DNA from: Oscillospiraceae bacterium
Lineage (GTDB): Bacteria > Bacillota > Clostridia > Oscillospirales > Ruminococcaceae
Direction of reading: 5' to 3'
Assembly (NCBI GenBank): GCA_024684395.1
Contig: JAIKWY010000074.1
Span: 1 to 55,244, forward strand
Length of the DNA: 55,244 nucleotides
The notes below the pieces were generated by a model. It was not told the origin of the DNA and searched no databases. It saw only the letters and a program-made list of their open reading frames with translations. Position numbers and translations under genes: made by a program. Every line of letters begins with the position of its first letter. Position 1 is the stretch's first letter. Below, piece by piece: positions 43,490 to 52,229 of this stretch.

Positions 43490-43947
43490 CAAGTGATTCT
43501 GGAACTGAAATTGGTACTTCCAAAGAGTATTATCGTATTGATGTGACCAGTTGAATTCAACAGAAGGATTCTATTAGAGAAGCCTGCAAGAAAGTGGAAA
43601 TGAATCCGCATTTATGGCAGTTGCAGACTGCTGTTGAGCATGAAAATGTAAGTAAAGATTGGCTTGATGAGGTGTGCAAGCTTGCCTTTATTCGTTGCCC
43701 GCTTCGAATTGTCATCGGGTATGGGATTGAGAACGCAGATGAAAAGATCAATATCGTCAAGGATATTCTTCATCGAACGAATGCTTTTACAGATGCTGAT
43801 CAGGAATTTGCAATCATTCTTGGCGTGCAAAAGGATCGTTATCCGGAGAACAGCAGTAATCCGTGCGGATACCGCCTCTGGGTCGTGAAGCAAAATGAAG
43901 AGAGCATCATTTGCAGCCTTAAAATAGATGAAAATGGCGAAAAATGA
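43490..43947 (+). pseudogene. Hypothetical protein gene interrupted by an in-frame TGA
   Basis: One frame runs from about 43490 through KEYYRIDVTS, hits TGA at 43552-43554, then continues without shift as IQQKDSIREACKKVEMNP to the stop at 43945-43947. The second part includes RCPLRIVIGYGIENADEK and FAIILGVQKDR. Reading TGA as Trp (TGG) gives one smooth protein of about 150 residues. No start codon is visible, so it is N-terminally truncated as well. A 116-residue product from a GTG at 43594 is possible but lacks a good ribosome binding site. Function unknown. Confidence 0.55.
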
Positions 43948-43975
43948 ACTGATTTGCATATAGGAGGTCACCACC

Positions 43976-44431
43976 ATGTTACAACCCGGAACCCCCGCCC
44001 CACCCTTAACCCTCCCCGACCAGAACGGCTCACCCCGAAGCCTCGCAGACTACCGTGGCCAGAAGGTCATCCTCTACTTCTATTCCAAGGACATGACCGC
44101 CGGCTGCACCAGTCAGGCATGCGGCTTTGCGGAGCTGTACCCGCAGTTTCAGGAGAAGGGGGCTGTTATCCTCGGCATCAGCAAGGACAGTGTCGCCTCA
44201 CACAAGAAATTCGAGGAGAAATACGGTCTGCCCTTCACGCTGCTGTCTGACACGGAGCTGAACGTCATCCAGGCGTATGATGTCTGGAAGGAGAAGAAGC
44301 TCTACGGCAAGACCTCAATGGGTGTCGTGCGAACGACCTACCTCATCGACGAAAACGGCATCATCGTGAAAGCCTTTGACAAGGTCAAGGCAAAGGATAA
44401 CCCTGCTCAGATGCTTGCAGAACTCTCATGA
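43976..44431 (+). CDS. bcp: Thiol peroxidase of the Bcp/PrxQ type
   Basis: The 151-residue peroxiredoxin has peroxidatic C44 and resolving C49 five residues apart (GCTSQACGF), as in two-Cys Bcp, and the conserved catalytic-site Thr (T41) and Arg (R near 121). It reduces hydrogen peroxide and organic hydroperoxides in the cytoplasm with thioredoxin. AGGAGGTCACCACC precedes the start. Monocistronic. Confidence 0.93.
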   Translation: MLQPGTPAPPLTLPDQNGSPRSLADYRGQKVILYFYSKDMTAGCTSQACGFAELYPQFQEKGAVILGISKDSVASHKKFEEKYGLPFTLLSDTELNVIQAYDVWKEKKLYGKTSMGVVRTTYLIDENGIIVKAFDKVKAKDNPAQMLAELS

Positions 44432-44440
44432 CCCAAGACA

Positions 44441-44478
44441 AGCAAAGCTGCCTCCCTAAAAAGGGGGGCAGCTTTGCT
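44441..44478. terminator. Bidirectional terminator between bcp and the defence operon
   Basis: AGCAAAGCTGCC/GGCAGCTTTGCT, with inner CCC/GGG pairs, sits between the convergent genes and can end both. Confidence 0.75.
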
Positions 44479-44485
44479 ATCCATA

Positions 44486-46192
44486 TCATATGAGCAGATG
44501 TGCTTTCAGTAGTTTTGCAAATTCTCTCTTTGGCTTTTTCACCTGCTCTGTGTTTTTTGAGAACTTCTGGATCACGGAGGTGCATTCTTCGTCAGAGATA
44601 TGTACCAGAATATCCAGATGGAACCGCGCTCTTGACGCGCCTGCATAGAATAACAGCATATTTTCCTCTTCAAACAGCGATGCATCCACATCTACCATCA
44701 CAATTGCATCTGCTTCAAGTCCCTTGAATTTTCGGCAGGTCGTGAACGGGATCCCCTGATAGGATTCATTTTTCAGGAGCTTGGCAAACATACTGGTCTG
44801 TTCGGTTTTGGGTGTCAGGATGACGATATTCTTATACCCTGCCTTTTTGATCTCAGACAGCATAGCATCCAGCTCGGAACCTGCCGAAGCCTCATCGTCC
44901 AGGAAGCTGATGCCGACACTGTCCTCCATTGTGTTGACCCTTGTTTCATCGTTGATCAGCGCCTTTTTCTTCGGGAAGATGGACATGGAGGTGTCTGCGA
45001 TTTTCTGCGTGTTCCGGCAGTTCTTATACAGCGTCATTTTGCAGTCTGCATCCTGGATGTATGTCGGAATTTCATCCGCACTGTACTGGATTAACTGCAT
45101 TTTATCATAAAAGACGTAAAATGTACCGTGTTCCGTATGATCCAGCACAAGCTGTTTCAGCGTTTTAATCATGTCGTCATCAATTTCTTCTATCCCGAAA
45201 TCCTGTCCTTCATCAATGATCACATGCTGATAGGGGAAAGAGCCAAAGAAATAAATATCTTCCAGCTTTTTCTTCATTTTCTGGAAATTGATCTCATTCT
45301 GACAGAGAGAATAGCAGTAACCATGAATGGTATTGAAATCAATGTTTTCATGATGATATGTCTTGTCCAGATGATCGCGAAGCATCTTGTTATAGCACAG
45401 GAACAGAACGTGCTCACCATTCTGCGCATGTCTTTGCGCTTTTTCGACAGCGATCACGGTTTTGCCCGTTCCGGCTGCACCATTGATGACAGCGGTGCGC
45501 TGTTCCTCCATAAAGTCCAGAATATGTGCTTGCTCCTTCAGAAGTCGGCGGAAAATGAGGCGTTTGGATTCCAATTCCATGGAAGCGGAAGGGAAGACCT
45601 GAAAACGCGGACAAAGCACCGTGCGGAACAGCAGATTGCTTTCCTCGGACGTCAGGTCTGTTTCGACCTTTGACGGTACTTGGAGTGCGAAGATCTGCTC
45701 TATATAGTTTGTCGGATTTTGTAAGGCTTCTCCGGTGAGAATCAGCTTTTTGTCGGCTTCTGACGGCAGATTCAATTGGCGGATCGAAGTCTCTGTGTGT
45801 GACGGAAACCAGACCGCATGAAGGAATTTGAGCCGCTGTTTCAATGCCGCTGCCTTACTGTTTTTCAGATACTCCATCAATTTCCACTTGTTGCCGGATG
45901 CCTGTGCAAACGGTCCGTCACCGGACATCGGCTTTCCGCTGGCATAGAGCCACTGCCCATTCTCGTAGGACACCATGCCGGCCTTCGCCTCAATACACAG
46001 GATCCCCTTCTGCGGGTGATAGATGATGAAATCCGCTTCACTCTCATACACCGTATCGTCTACCACTGTATTGATCTTGAAGGAATGGAACACATAATAC
46101 GTGTCAGGGAGCTGCTCCAATGCGTGAAACATTTCACCTTCACGGCTGCGGACATCAAATTGCTTTGGCATTTCGGGTATCATAATTGCCAT
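44486..46192 (-). CDS. NERD nuclease-domain / SF1 (UvrD-like) helicase
   Basis: The 568-residue protein has an N-terminal NERD domain (about 15-125) with the PD-(D/E)XK-like core EADFIIYHPQKG and CIEAKAG. An SF1 helicase follows: Walker A NGAAGTGKT (about 235-243), Walker B VIIDEGQDF (about 325-333), CRKFKGLEAD, and the arginine-finger-like FYAGASRARFHL. It should use ATP to move on or open DNA, with possible cleavage. It starts 3 bp after the DrmB stop with AAGGAGG overlapping that end, so it belongs to the operon. Its place is where DISARM class 2 usually has the PLD-nuclease gene drmC. Confidence 0.85.
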   Translation of the reverse strand: MAIMIPEMPKQFDVRSREGEMFHALEQLPDTYYVFHSFKINTVVDDTVYESEADFIIYHPQKGILCIEAKAGMVSYENGQWLYASGKPMSGDGPFAQASGNKWKLMEYLKNSKAAALKQRLKFLHAVWFPSHTETSIRQLNLPSEADKKLILTGEALQNPTNYIEQIFALQVPSKVETDLTSEESNLLFRTVLCPRFQVFPSASMELESKRLIFRRLLKEQAHILDFMEEQRTAVINGAAGTGKTVIAVEKAQRHAQNGEHVLFLCYNKMLRDHLDKTYHHENIDFNTIHGYCYSLCQNEINFQKMKKKLEDIYFFGSFPYQHVIIDEGQDFGIEEIDDDMIKTLKQLVLDHTEHGTFYVFYDKMQLIQYSADEIPTYIQDADCKMTLYKNCRNTQKIADTSMSIFPKKKALINDETRVNTMEDSVGISFLDDEASAGSELDAMLSEIKKAGYKNIVILTPKTEQTSMFAKLLKNESYQGIPFTTCRKFKGLEADAIVMVDVDASLFEEENMLLFYAGASRARFHLDILVHISDEECTSVIQKFSKNTEQVKKPKREFAKLLKAHLLI

Positions 46193-46195
46193 TTG

Positions 46196-48556
46196 TTATA
46201 CCTCCTTGATATGTTTCAGGATCTCCTGCACAGACAGACCGGATGCTCCGGAATAGATACAATACCATTCGCCGTCCTGTCTGGCGGCACAGTATTCTTC
46301 TTCTCTGCATTCACTGAAATACATCACTTTGGATTCCCGCCATAAAAGCTCGCAGGAATACACCTTTCCGTCCACCTCAAACTCAGCATCTTCATTCGGT
46401 TTTTCTTTTCCGCTGTAATTCAGTGTCCGGAGCTGCTGCAATAATTGCTTCTCCGTATCCCCGGCATCAAAAGAGAGCGCATTCCATATTTCAGCATAGG
46501 GAATATCCCAACAATCTCTGCCGTACTGCAGGATTTGCAGATGATCTGATTTCGGTTGTGCTGACGCAGCGGGTGTGCTTTCGGGCAGCGTGCTTTCCCA
46601 TGGATTATCTGCATAGAGCTCCCTGGAATAAAAGCCGATGGATCGGTCAGAGATCACGCCGGAAAGCATACTTCTGTCCAGAAAGCAATTGTTCTCCGAG
46701 CAGCTTGTCTCGGGGATCAGTGTGCAGGAATAACATGCTGACAGATTCAGAGAATCACGTCCCTGTCCCTCGCTCAGACTGCAAACCGGATCATTGGAGC
46801 AAAGACAAGATGCCTGCACAGCCTCCCGGAACACAGACGGAAACGTGTCCGGCATTCCCTGACGGACAAGGCCTCCGAGCGTCCCTTCGGAATCGCCGCC
46901 GGCTGTATAGATCAGGAGCCCCTGCATTTCCACGCCGTCCTTTGCCGCATCGCTGCAATAGATACGCTCCTGCAGTGATGCGATCGGATACCCGCACGCA
47001 AAGCTGAGCTGCTTGATCAGCATATGTGCCAAGGTATGCAAAAGGATAAACCTGGCGGAGCGTTCTCTGTGCGCGTTTTTTCCGTAAAAGGAATTGCGGT
47101 AATTGCGGTTTACGATCGCTGCACGTTCCCTGACTGCCGGATGTTGGTTTTCCCATGCTTTGAGCCATTCCGGATCAAATTCGATAAAGATACCCTCGCC
47201 GCGTGCTTCATACGCCGGATACCAGTCGGTTTCCTTTTGCTTGATACACACGAGCCGTTCTGATGCAGCATCCTCAAAAGAATGCTCCAGAGGCGTTCCC
47301 CGCGTATAGCCGATCATAACTTTGACTTCATGAAGCTTGGAGATCAGAGAAATGCCCTCGATATGCGGCAGATGATACTCTGACACCGGCATACTCTCGC
47401 GGACAAAATCGCCGGATGCCATATGCGGGGTTTCCACTCTTCCGCTCAGCGCCTGATATTCCTCCCAGTAGTATTGTACACTCTCAGAAAGAGCGGCATC
47501 CATTTTGTCGTCCTTCTCAAGAAAGCGGCGTTCCAGTATTTCCTGGATCTTTTCGGTATCCTCACAGATCTCAAGAGCGATTTTCTCTGCAAATTCCGGC
47601 AGCCTTCTCCGGATCTTGTTCTGGATCTGTTCGTCTGTCATACCGTCTTCCATTGCTTCCGAAACAATGTCCCGCAAACGGTCGCAGCATTTTTCATAGG
47701 CGCGGCTTTCCTGTATGCGGCTTGTCAGTTGACTGGAAAATGGAGGAATGACGAGCGAGCTCAGCACATATGGAAAATAGGCTGCTGAACTGCCTCTCTG
47801 GATCGCACGCGGATACAAACTGCACCGCTCGTGAATATGCTTCCACGGATGATAACCCGAACAACGCAATGCATAGGTGCCATTGGTGCGTTCATCCATG
47901 AGCTGGAACTGGTCTTTGCCGAATGCACCGGAAAGCGAAGCATAGGCTCCGCATTGACAGTTTACACGGAATCCGATATTGGTATTGGCTGTCTGATCCT
48001 GCCGCAAGGTCAATGCGGGATTGCCGCAGACCGGCTTCCCGGATTGTGCATGTGTCCATGCGACCCATGGGAAATCGCTGATATGGCCCTTTTCGCAAAT
48101 GCAGACAACGGAGATCGGAGAGAGATGCATATTTCTGCACTTTCCGTTGCGGCAGCACAGATTTTTCGGCTTTGCCATGTGGGGGTCGGTTTCCACGATA
48201 TCCCTGGGGGCTTTCTGGCGGTACTCCTCCAACCAGTCACGCAATGACATAAAGCGGCGGCATGCCGGGCAAAAATACCATTCAGGGAAACGGACATAGG
48301 ATACTTTCGGAATGACCTTCTTTTCGCCCTCTTCCCTTGTAAAGCCCAAAAACTTTGTCACCTGTAGCTGTTTTTCAAGGCGCTCGTCATGGATGGGATA
48401 CATGTCATCCTCATGCCAGTACTCTGGAGCAGCGACCATCAGCGTCTGGCCGGAGAATTCGACCATAGAGCCGACACTGTACTGCATCACGAGCTGTGGT
48501 GCGCGTACAGAAAACAGTTTATCATTCAATTTTTCTCTTGCTTTAGGATGCATCAT
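46196..48556 (-). CDS. drmB: DISARM protein DrmB (DUF1998)
   Basis: This protein of about 786 residues has the DrmB opening (VRAPQLVMQYSVGSMVEF) and several zinc-binding Cys pairs in the first third (CPACRRF, CCRNGKC, CICEKGH, NCQCGAY). The C-terminal DUF1998 region (about 490-650) has LHTLAHMLIKQLSFACGYP, then CLCSNDPVCS and CYSCTLIPETSC. DrmB partners DrmA in DISARM anti-phage systems. It overlaps the end of drmA. I prefer the start at 48556 (nine bases from GGGGG); an ATG at 48565 abuts that tract. Confidence 0.85.
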   Translation of the reverse strand: MMHPKAREKLNDKLFSVRAPQLVMQYSVGSMVEFSGQTLMVAAPEYWHEDDMYPIHDERLEKQLQVTKFLGFTREEGEKKVIPKVSYVRFPEWYFCPACRRFMSLRDWLEEYRQKAPRDIVETDPHMAKPKNLCCRNGKCRNMHLSPISVVCICEKGHISDFPWVAWTHAQSGKPVCGNPALTLRQDQTANTNIGFRVNCQCGAYASLSGAFGKDQFQLMDERTNGTYALRCSGYHPWKHIHERCSLYPRAIQRGSSAAYFPYVLSSLVIPPFSSQLTSRIQESRAYEKCCDRLRDIVSEAMEDGMTDEQIQNKIRRRLPEFAEKIALEICEDTEKIQEILERRFLEKDDKMDAALSESVQYYWEEYQALSGRVETPHMASGDFVRESMPVSEYHLPHIEGISLISKLHEVKVMIGYTRGTPLEHSFEDAASERLVCIKQKETDWYPAYEARGEGIFIEFDPEWLKAWENQHPAVRERAAIVNRNYRNSFYGKNAHRERSARFILLHTLAHMLIKQLSFACGYPIASLQERIYCSDAAKDGVEMQGLLIYTAGGDSEGTLGGLVRQGMPDTFPSVFREAVQASCLCSNDPVCSLSEGQGRDSLNLSACYSCTLIPETSCSENNCFLDRSMLSGVISDRSIGFYSRELYADNPWESTLPESTPAASAQPKSDHLQILQYGRDCWDIPYAEIWNALSFDAGDTEKQLLQQLRTLNYSGKEKPNEDAEFEVDGKVYSCELLWRESKVMYFSECREEEYCAARQDGEWYCIYSGASGLSVQEILKHIKEV

Positions 48557-51500
48557 GTTCTTCATCCCCCCATATCAGAAGCTCGCCTTCTACTATAACA
48601 TCCACATTTCGCATTGACGTCATAGTTTTAAAAGCAGGCTCCGTAGTTTTGTACTGGAAATCCTTCAGGAGACGGCCTTCTCCGCTTTCTTCCTTCGGAG
48701 CCGAGAACAGGAATTTCTTCCCATAGTACAGCTTATCCTCGCCAAAGCGCTCTGCAATGTCACACCATCTTTCGATGATCTCGTCCAGCTCGTTCCGGAT
48801 CGCATCGCTTTCATCCATGGCGCCCGGGAATGTGCGCTGCAGAACGCTTGCAGCCCGCTGCACGATTTCCTCTTTGGTTTGTCTGATGATATCCGGTGCG
48901 ATGCCTTTGCAGAATTTTCCGGCTTCCTTCTCATCCGCTATTTCAGAGATGCGATGCCGCAGTATCGAAATCAGCACAGCATGAAGGGCACGTTCTCTTG
49001 CCGGTCTGGAGAAGGGTGTGGCACTTGTAGGCTCCACAAAGCGATAGAACGTCTGATGATAGGCATGGAACTGCTCGAAATGAGAACGGTCACGGCTTCT
49101 TGCGCTATCGTAGATCACAAATGCAACACCGGGATACCTTCTGCCGATACGGCTGGAAGCCTGTATGTATTCATTGGTCAGTTTCGGCTGCCCAACGATC
49201 AGCATTGAATTGAGCCGGGGAATATCAATACCGACCGAGATCATGTTCGTCGCCAGTACAACATCTGTGGCAGTACCAGAATGTTCATTTTTATCGGAAG
49301 TGTAGCAGGTTTTCTCCAGCCTTTCCATCGTTTCATTCAGGCGCGTGGTAGGCTCACGGCTTGTCAGCTTGTCAATACGCCGAAGATAACGCTGCCGCTG
49401 GCGCTCGCTGTCCCGCTGATAGATCCGCTGAATGTTAAAAGGAATATCTTCAGCCAGCATGGATTCGCAGTAGCCAAGGTCTTTCAGACTGTTAAAATAC
49501 ATGGTCAGTGTCCAGTACGCATCCTTGACAGTATCGGGAAGCCGGATGGTCTCCATTCGCTGCAGCAGAGCGGCTGCCGCACTGATTTCCGTCATGGCCT
49601 TATTGCCGCCGGAAGGAAGGAGCCCGACATACATTCTGCCGAAGCGTCCCTGCTCGTAATCAATTGTCTCTTCCCTTGCAAAGAAGGAATCCTCGGCATC
49701 GAGTCCGGGCGGCGGGAACTGTTTTACATCCCGGTCATACAGGGCTGCACATTGCTCTTTGGCACAACGGATCGTTGCAGTAGAAGCAATGATTTTTGTC
49801 CTGACGCCTTTGGCACTGCAAAGTGCTTCGATCGCGGTTTCATACAGCCCTACGATGGTGCCGAGCGGTCCCGCGATCAGATGCAGCTCGTCCTGAATGA
49901 TCAGCTCAGGTGTCCGGTTTCTGGAACGGGTACCGAAGAAATGCCCGATCTCTTCATAAAACGGCAGCATTGCAAACTTGTCTACCGTTGCAAACAGCAG
50001 TGTCGGCGGTTCCCTGTACAGCTCCTCATCAACGACCTGTATGGGGAGTTTCTGTGCATTGTCAAAAAAGCAGGTCTCATTCGGACACCGCAGCACGAAA
50101 CGCCCATTCTTATTGATTTTATAGCCCCAGTCACCGACCAGCTTCTTGTCGGAGATTCCCTTTGTCAGCATGGTGCCGCACCAGGGGCATTTCAAAAGCT
50201 GGAATTTGTTGGACGTGTTCAGACGGTATTGCAGATCACCGGGTTTTCTGACGCTTTCCAGTTCCCGTACAAGTGTGTCGGCTTCTCCTTTGGTTTTATT
50301 CGGCGTATGTTCACGCCCGATCCATAGCCCGATGGTGATTGGCTCATCGCCAAGTGCATAATGGGGATACTGGCTCTCCTTGTTTGTTCGGATATACTCG
50401 CAGGCGCAGATCAGCGTTGCCGCACGGGTAAACTGCTGTGCCGTCAGGAGCCGCATCGTGTATCGCATCATGACGGTCGTTCCGCCGCTTGTATCCGGAT
50501 AGTGCAGCCTGCGGTAAAAAATGGTCATCGCCGTCAATCCGAGATAGGCTTCTGTTTTACCGCCGCCGGTCGGGAACCAGATCAGGTCGATCAGGTTTCG
50601 ATCCTCCGAATCGGGATCGGTCACAGATGCAATGCTCATCAGCAGGAAAGCGATCTGGAAAGGCCGCCATGCATAGGGATCCGCATATGTCTGATCGGCT
50701 GTCAAGTAATCCAGCTCTTCAAGACACGCCTCCAGGTCCTCGTCCTCGGGATAACGCAGTTGATCGGAAAGCTGAGACTGTAGTTTCAGATGTACACGCT
50801 GCATATACATCGCTCTGTTTGCCAACGAAAATGCAGTCCATGCATCGTGATTCTGTCCAAGAATGGAAAGGCCATCATACATTCGCTGGCAGGCAGCCCC
50901 GCAATCGCTGATATGCTTCTGCGCAATTTGCTGGTACTGTGCTTCCAGAGATCCTGCCTTTTCGGAAAGATTCTGTATCCATGCATCATATGCGTCCACG
51001 ATCGTCCGAAGCAGTGAGAGCTTGTCTGCCGGAGGGGTCTGCTCCAGATCGGAGAGGTATTTCATTGAAAATGCCGTTTCCGGAACCCCCGCCTCCTCCG
51101 GAAGCGAAAAGCAGACACGCGGGATTTCCTCCTCCGGGAAGAAATCCGTATACAGCTTACCGCAGCCGGCATCGTCGATCTCCCATTTCACTGAGGTACC
51201 CATGCCGGTGCCATAATGATGCTTGTGCCGGTACTGCATTGCAAGCGACTGATCTTCCTCACTCAGATGCGAAAACATCTGCTCTGTCCGGCAGTCTACG
51301 AACACAAATGGATTGTCTTTGGAAGTGACCCGGATCTCAGGCTGAAAGAGGCAATACAGACCTGTCTGCTTGGAAGGCATCTGTGCCGTATTCACCCCCA
51401 TGATGGTGACAGAATAAAGATCGCCGCTGATCTGGCGTTTCAACGCAGTCAGCTTCAGACTGGAATCACCGATCGCGGGGCAGTCATCTGTTTTCAGATA

Positions 51501-52208
51501 GTCCTGGCCGTGGAAATCCAGTACAACCGTTTCACAGAAAGGTTCTCTCACATAGCCGTTTCTTGCCTGTAGATCCAGTGCATACATCGCATCACATACA
51601 TCCTTCTCATAGTCAGACTTCACTTTCTCTGACTGACTTCTCACCTCTTTTCTCGGGATAGCATTTCCAACATACCGAAGACACTGGATCTCCTTGTCAA
51701 AATACACCATGCTCCGCAGGAACGGTGAAACGTTAAACTCACCGGAGCTGTCCGGATGGAAGGGGTATTTGCAGTCTGAGGCTTTGGCTCTGCGGTATGT
51801 TCCGAATGAAACCTGACATGTGATCTGCTCTGCATTTCCGCGCACAAAAAATGTCATGCCGAAGGAAGAAGGCATATTCTGCGATGCAAGGTTTACCTCT
51901 TCATCGAGGTTGTGATCCGGATTCATATCACTGTTTTCATCATGGAGCTCTTCCTCTTCATAGGACACACGATAGGAATCGGGCACAGCTTCTTCCTCGG
52001 TATCCTCCTCCGGCAGCTCGGATCCCGTCAGATCATCATCGTTCTTGTGGTTCTGTGGAAATAGAATGCCGATCGAGTACCTCTTCTCCGGCGGACAGCT
52101 GATCAATTCGTGGGCTGCATCCGGCAGTGAGATCTCAGAGCCTGGTCCGAGCATCTCTTGCCGGATAAGCTGAATATAAGCACTTCTTGCTGCAATGTAT
52201 TCCTTCAT
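48543..52208 (-). CDS. drmA: DISARM helicase DrmA
   Basis: The 1221-residue SF2 helicase has an acidic N-terminal region (about 70-110), Walker A WFPTGGGKTEAY (about 545-556), motif II QDELHLI (about 771-777), motif III SATI, and motifs V/VI SVGIDIPRL and QASSRIGRR (about 1016-1024). The central Cys pair (CPWCGTM) fits the DrmA pattern. DrmA with DrmB is the DISARM core that blocks incoming phage DNA. The start is 21 bp after drmE, with AAAGGA at a long spacing of about 12. Confidence 0.87.
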   Translation of the reverse strand: MKEYIAARSAYIQLIRQEMLGPGSEISLPDAAHELISCPPEKRYSIGILFPQNHKNDDDLTGSELPEEDTEEEAVPDSYRVSYEEEELHDENSDMNPDHNLDEEVNLASQNMPSSFGMTFFVRGNAEQITCQVSFGTYRRAKASDCKYPFHPDSSGEFNVSPFLRSMVYFDKEIQCLRYVGNAIPRKEVRSQSEKVKSDYEKDVCDAMYALDLQARNGYVREPFCETVVLDFHGQDYLKTDDCPAIGDSSLKLTALKRQISGDLYSVTIMGVNTAQMPSKQTGLYCLFQPEIRVTSKDNPFVFVDCRTEQMFSHLSEEDQSLAMQYRHKHHYGTGMGTSVKWEIDDAGCGKLYTDFFPEEEIPRVCFSLPEEAGVPETAFSMKYLSDLEQTPPADKLSLLRTIVDAYDAWIQNLSEKAGSLEAQYQQIAQKHISDCGAACQRMYDGLSILGQNHDAWTAFSLANRAMYMQRVHLKLQSQLSDQLRYPEDEDLEACLEELDYLTADQTYADPYAWRPFQIAFLLMSIASVTDPDSEDRNLIDLIWFPTGGGKTEAYLGLTAMTIFYRRLHYPDTSGGTTVMMRYTMRLLTAQQFTRAATLICACEYIRTNKESQYPHYALGDEPITIGLWIGREHTPNKTKGEADTLVRELESVRKPGDLQYRLNTSNKFQLLKCPWCGTMLTKGISDKKLVGDWGYKINKNGRFVLRCPNETCFFDNAQKLPIQVVDEELYREPPTLLFATVDKFAMLPFYEEIGHFFGTRSRNRTPELIIQDELHLIAGPLGTIVGLYETAIEALCSAKGVRTKIIASTATIRCAKEQCAALYDRDVKQFPPPGLDAEDSFFAREETIDYEQGRFGRMYVGLLPSGGNKAMTEISAAAALLQRMETIRLPDTVKDAYWTLTMYFNSLKDLGYCESMLAEDIPFNIQRIYQRDSERQRQRYLRRIDKLTSREPTTRLNETMERLEKTCYTSDKNEHSGTATDVVLATNMISVGIDIPRLNSMLIVGQPKLTNEYIQASSRIGRRYPGVAFVIYDSARSRDRSHFEQFHAYHQTFYRFVEPTSATPFSRPARERALHAVLISILRHRISEIADEKEAGKFCKGIAPDIIRQTKEEIVQRAASVLQRTFPGAMDESDAIRNELDEIIERWCDIAERFGEDKLYYGKKFLFSAPKEESGEGRLLKDFQYKTTEPAFKTMTSMRNVDVIVEGELLIWGDEEHDAS

Positions 52209-52229
52209 AACAATTTACATTCCTTTCTG

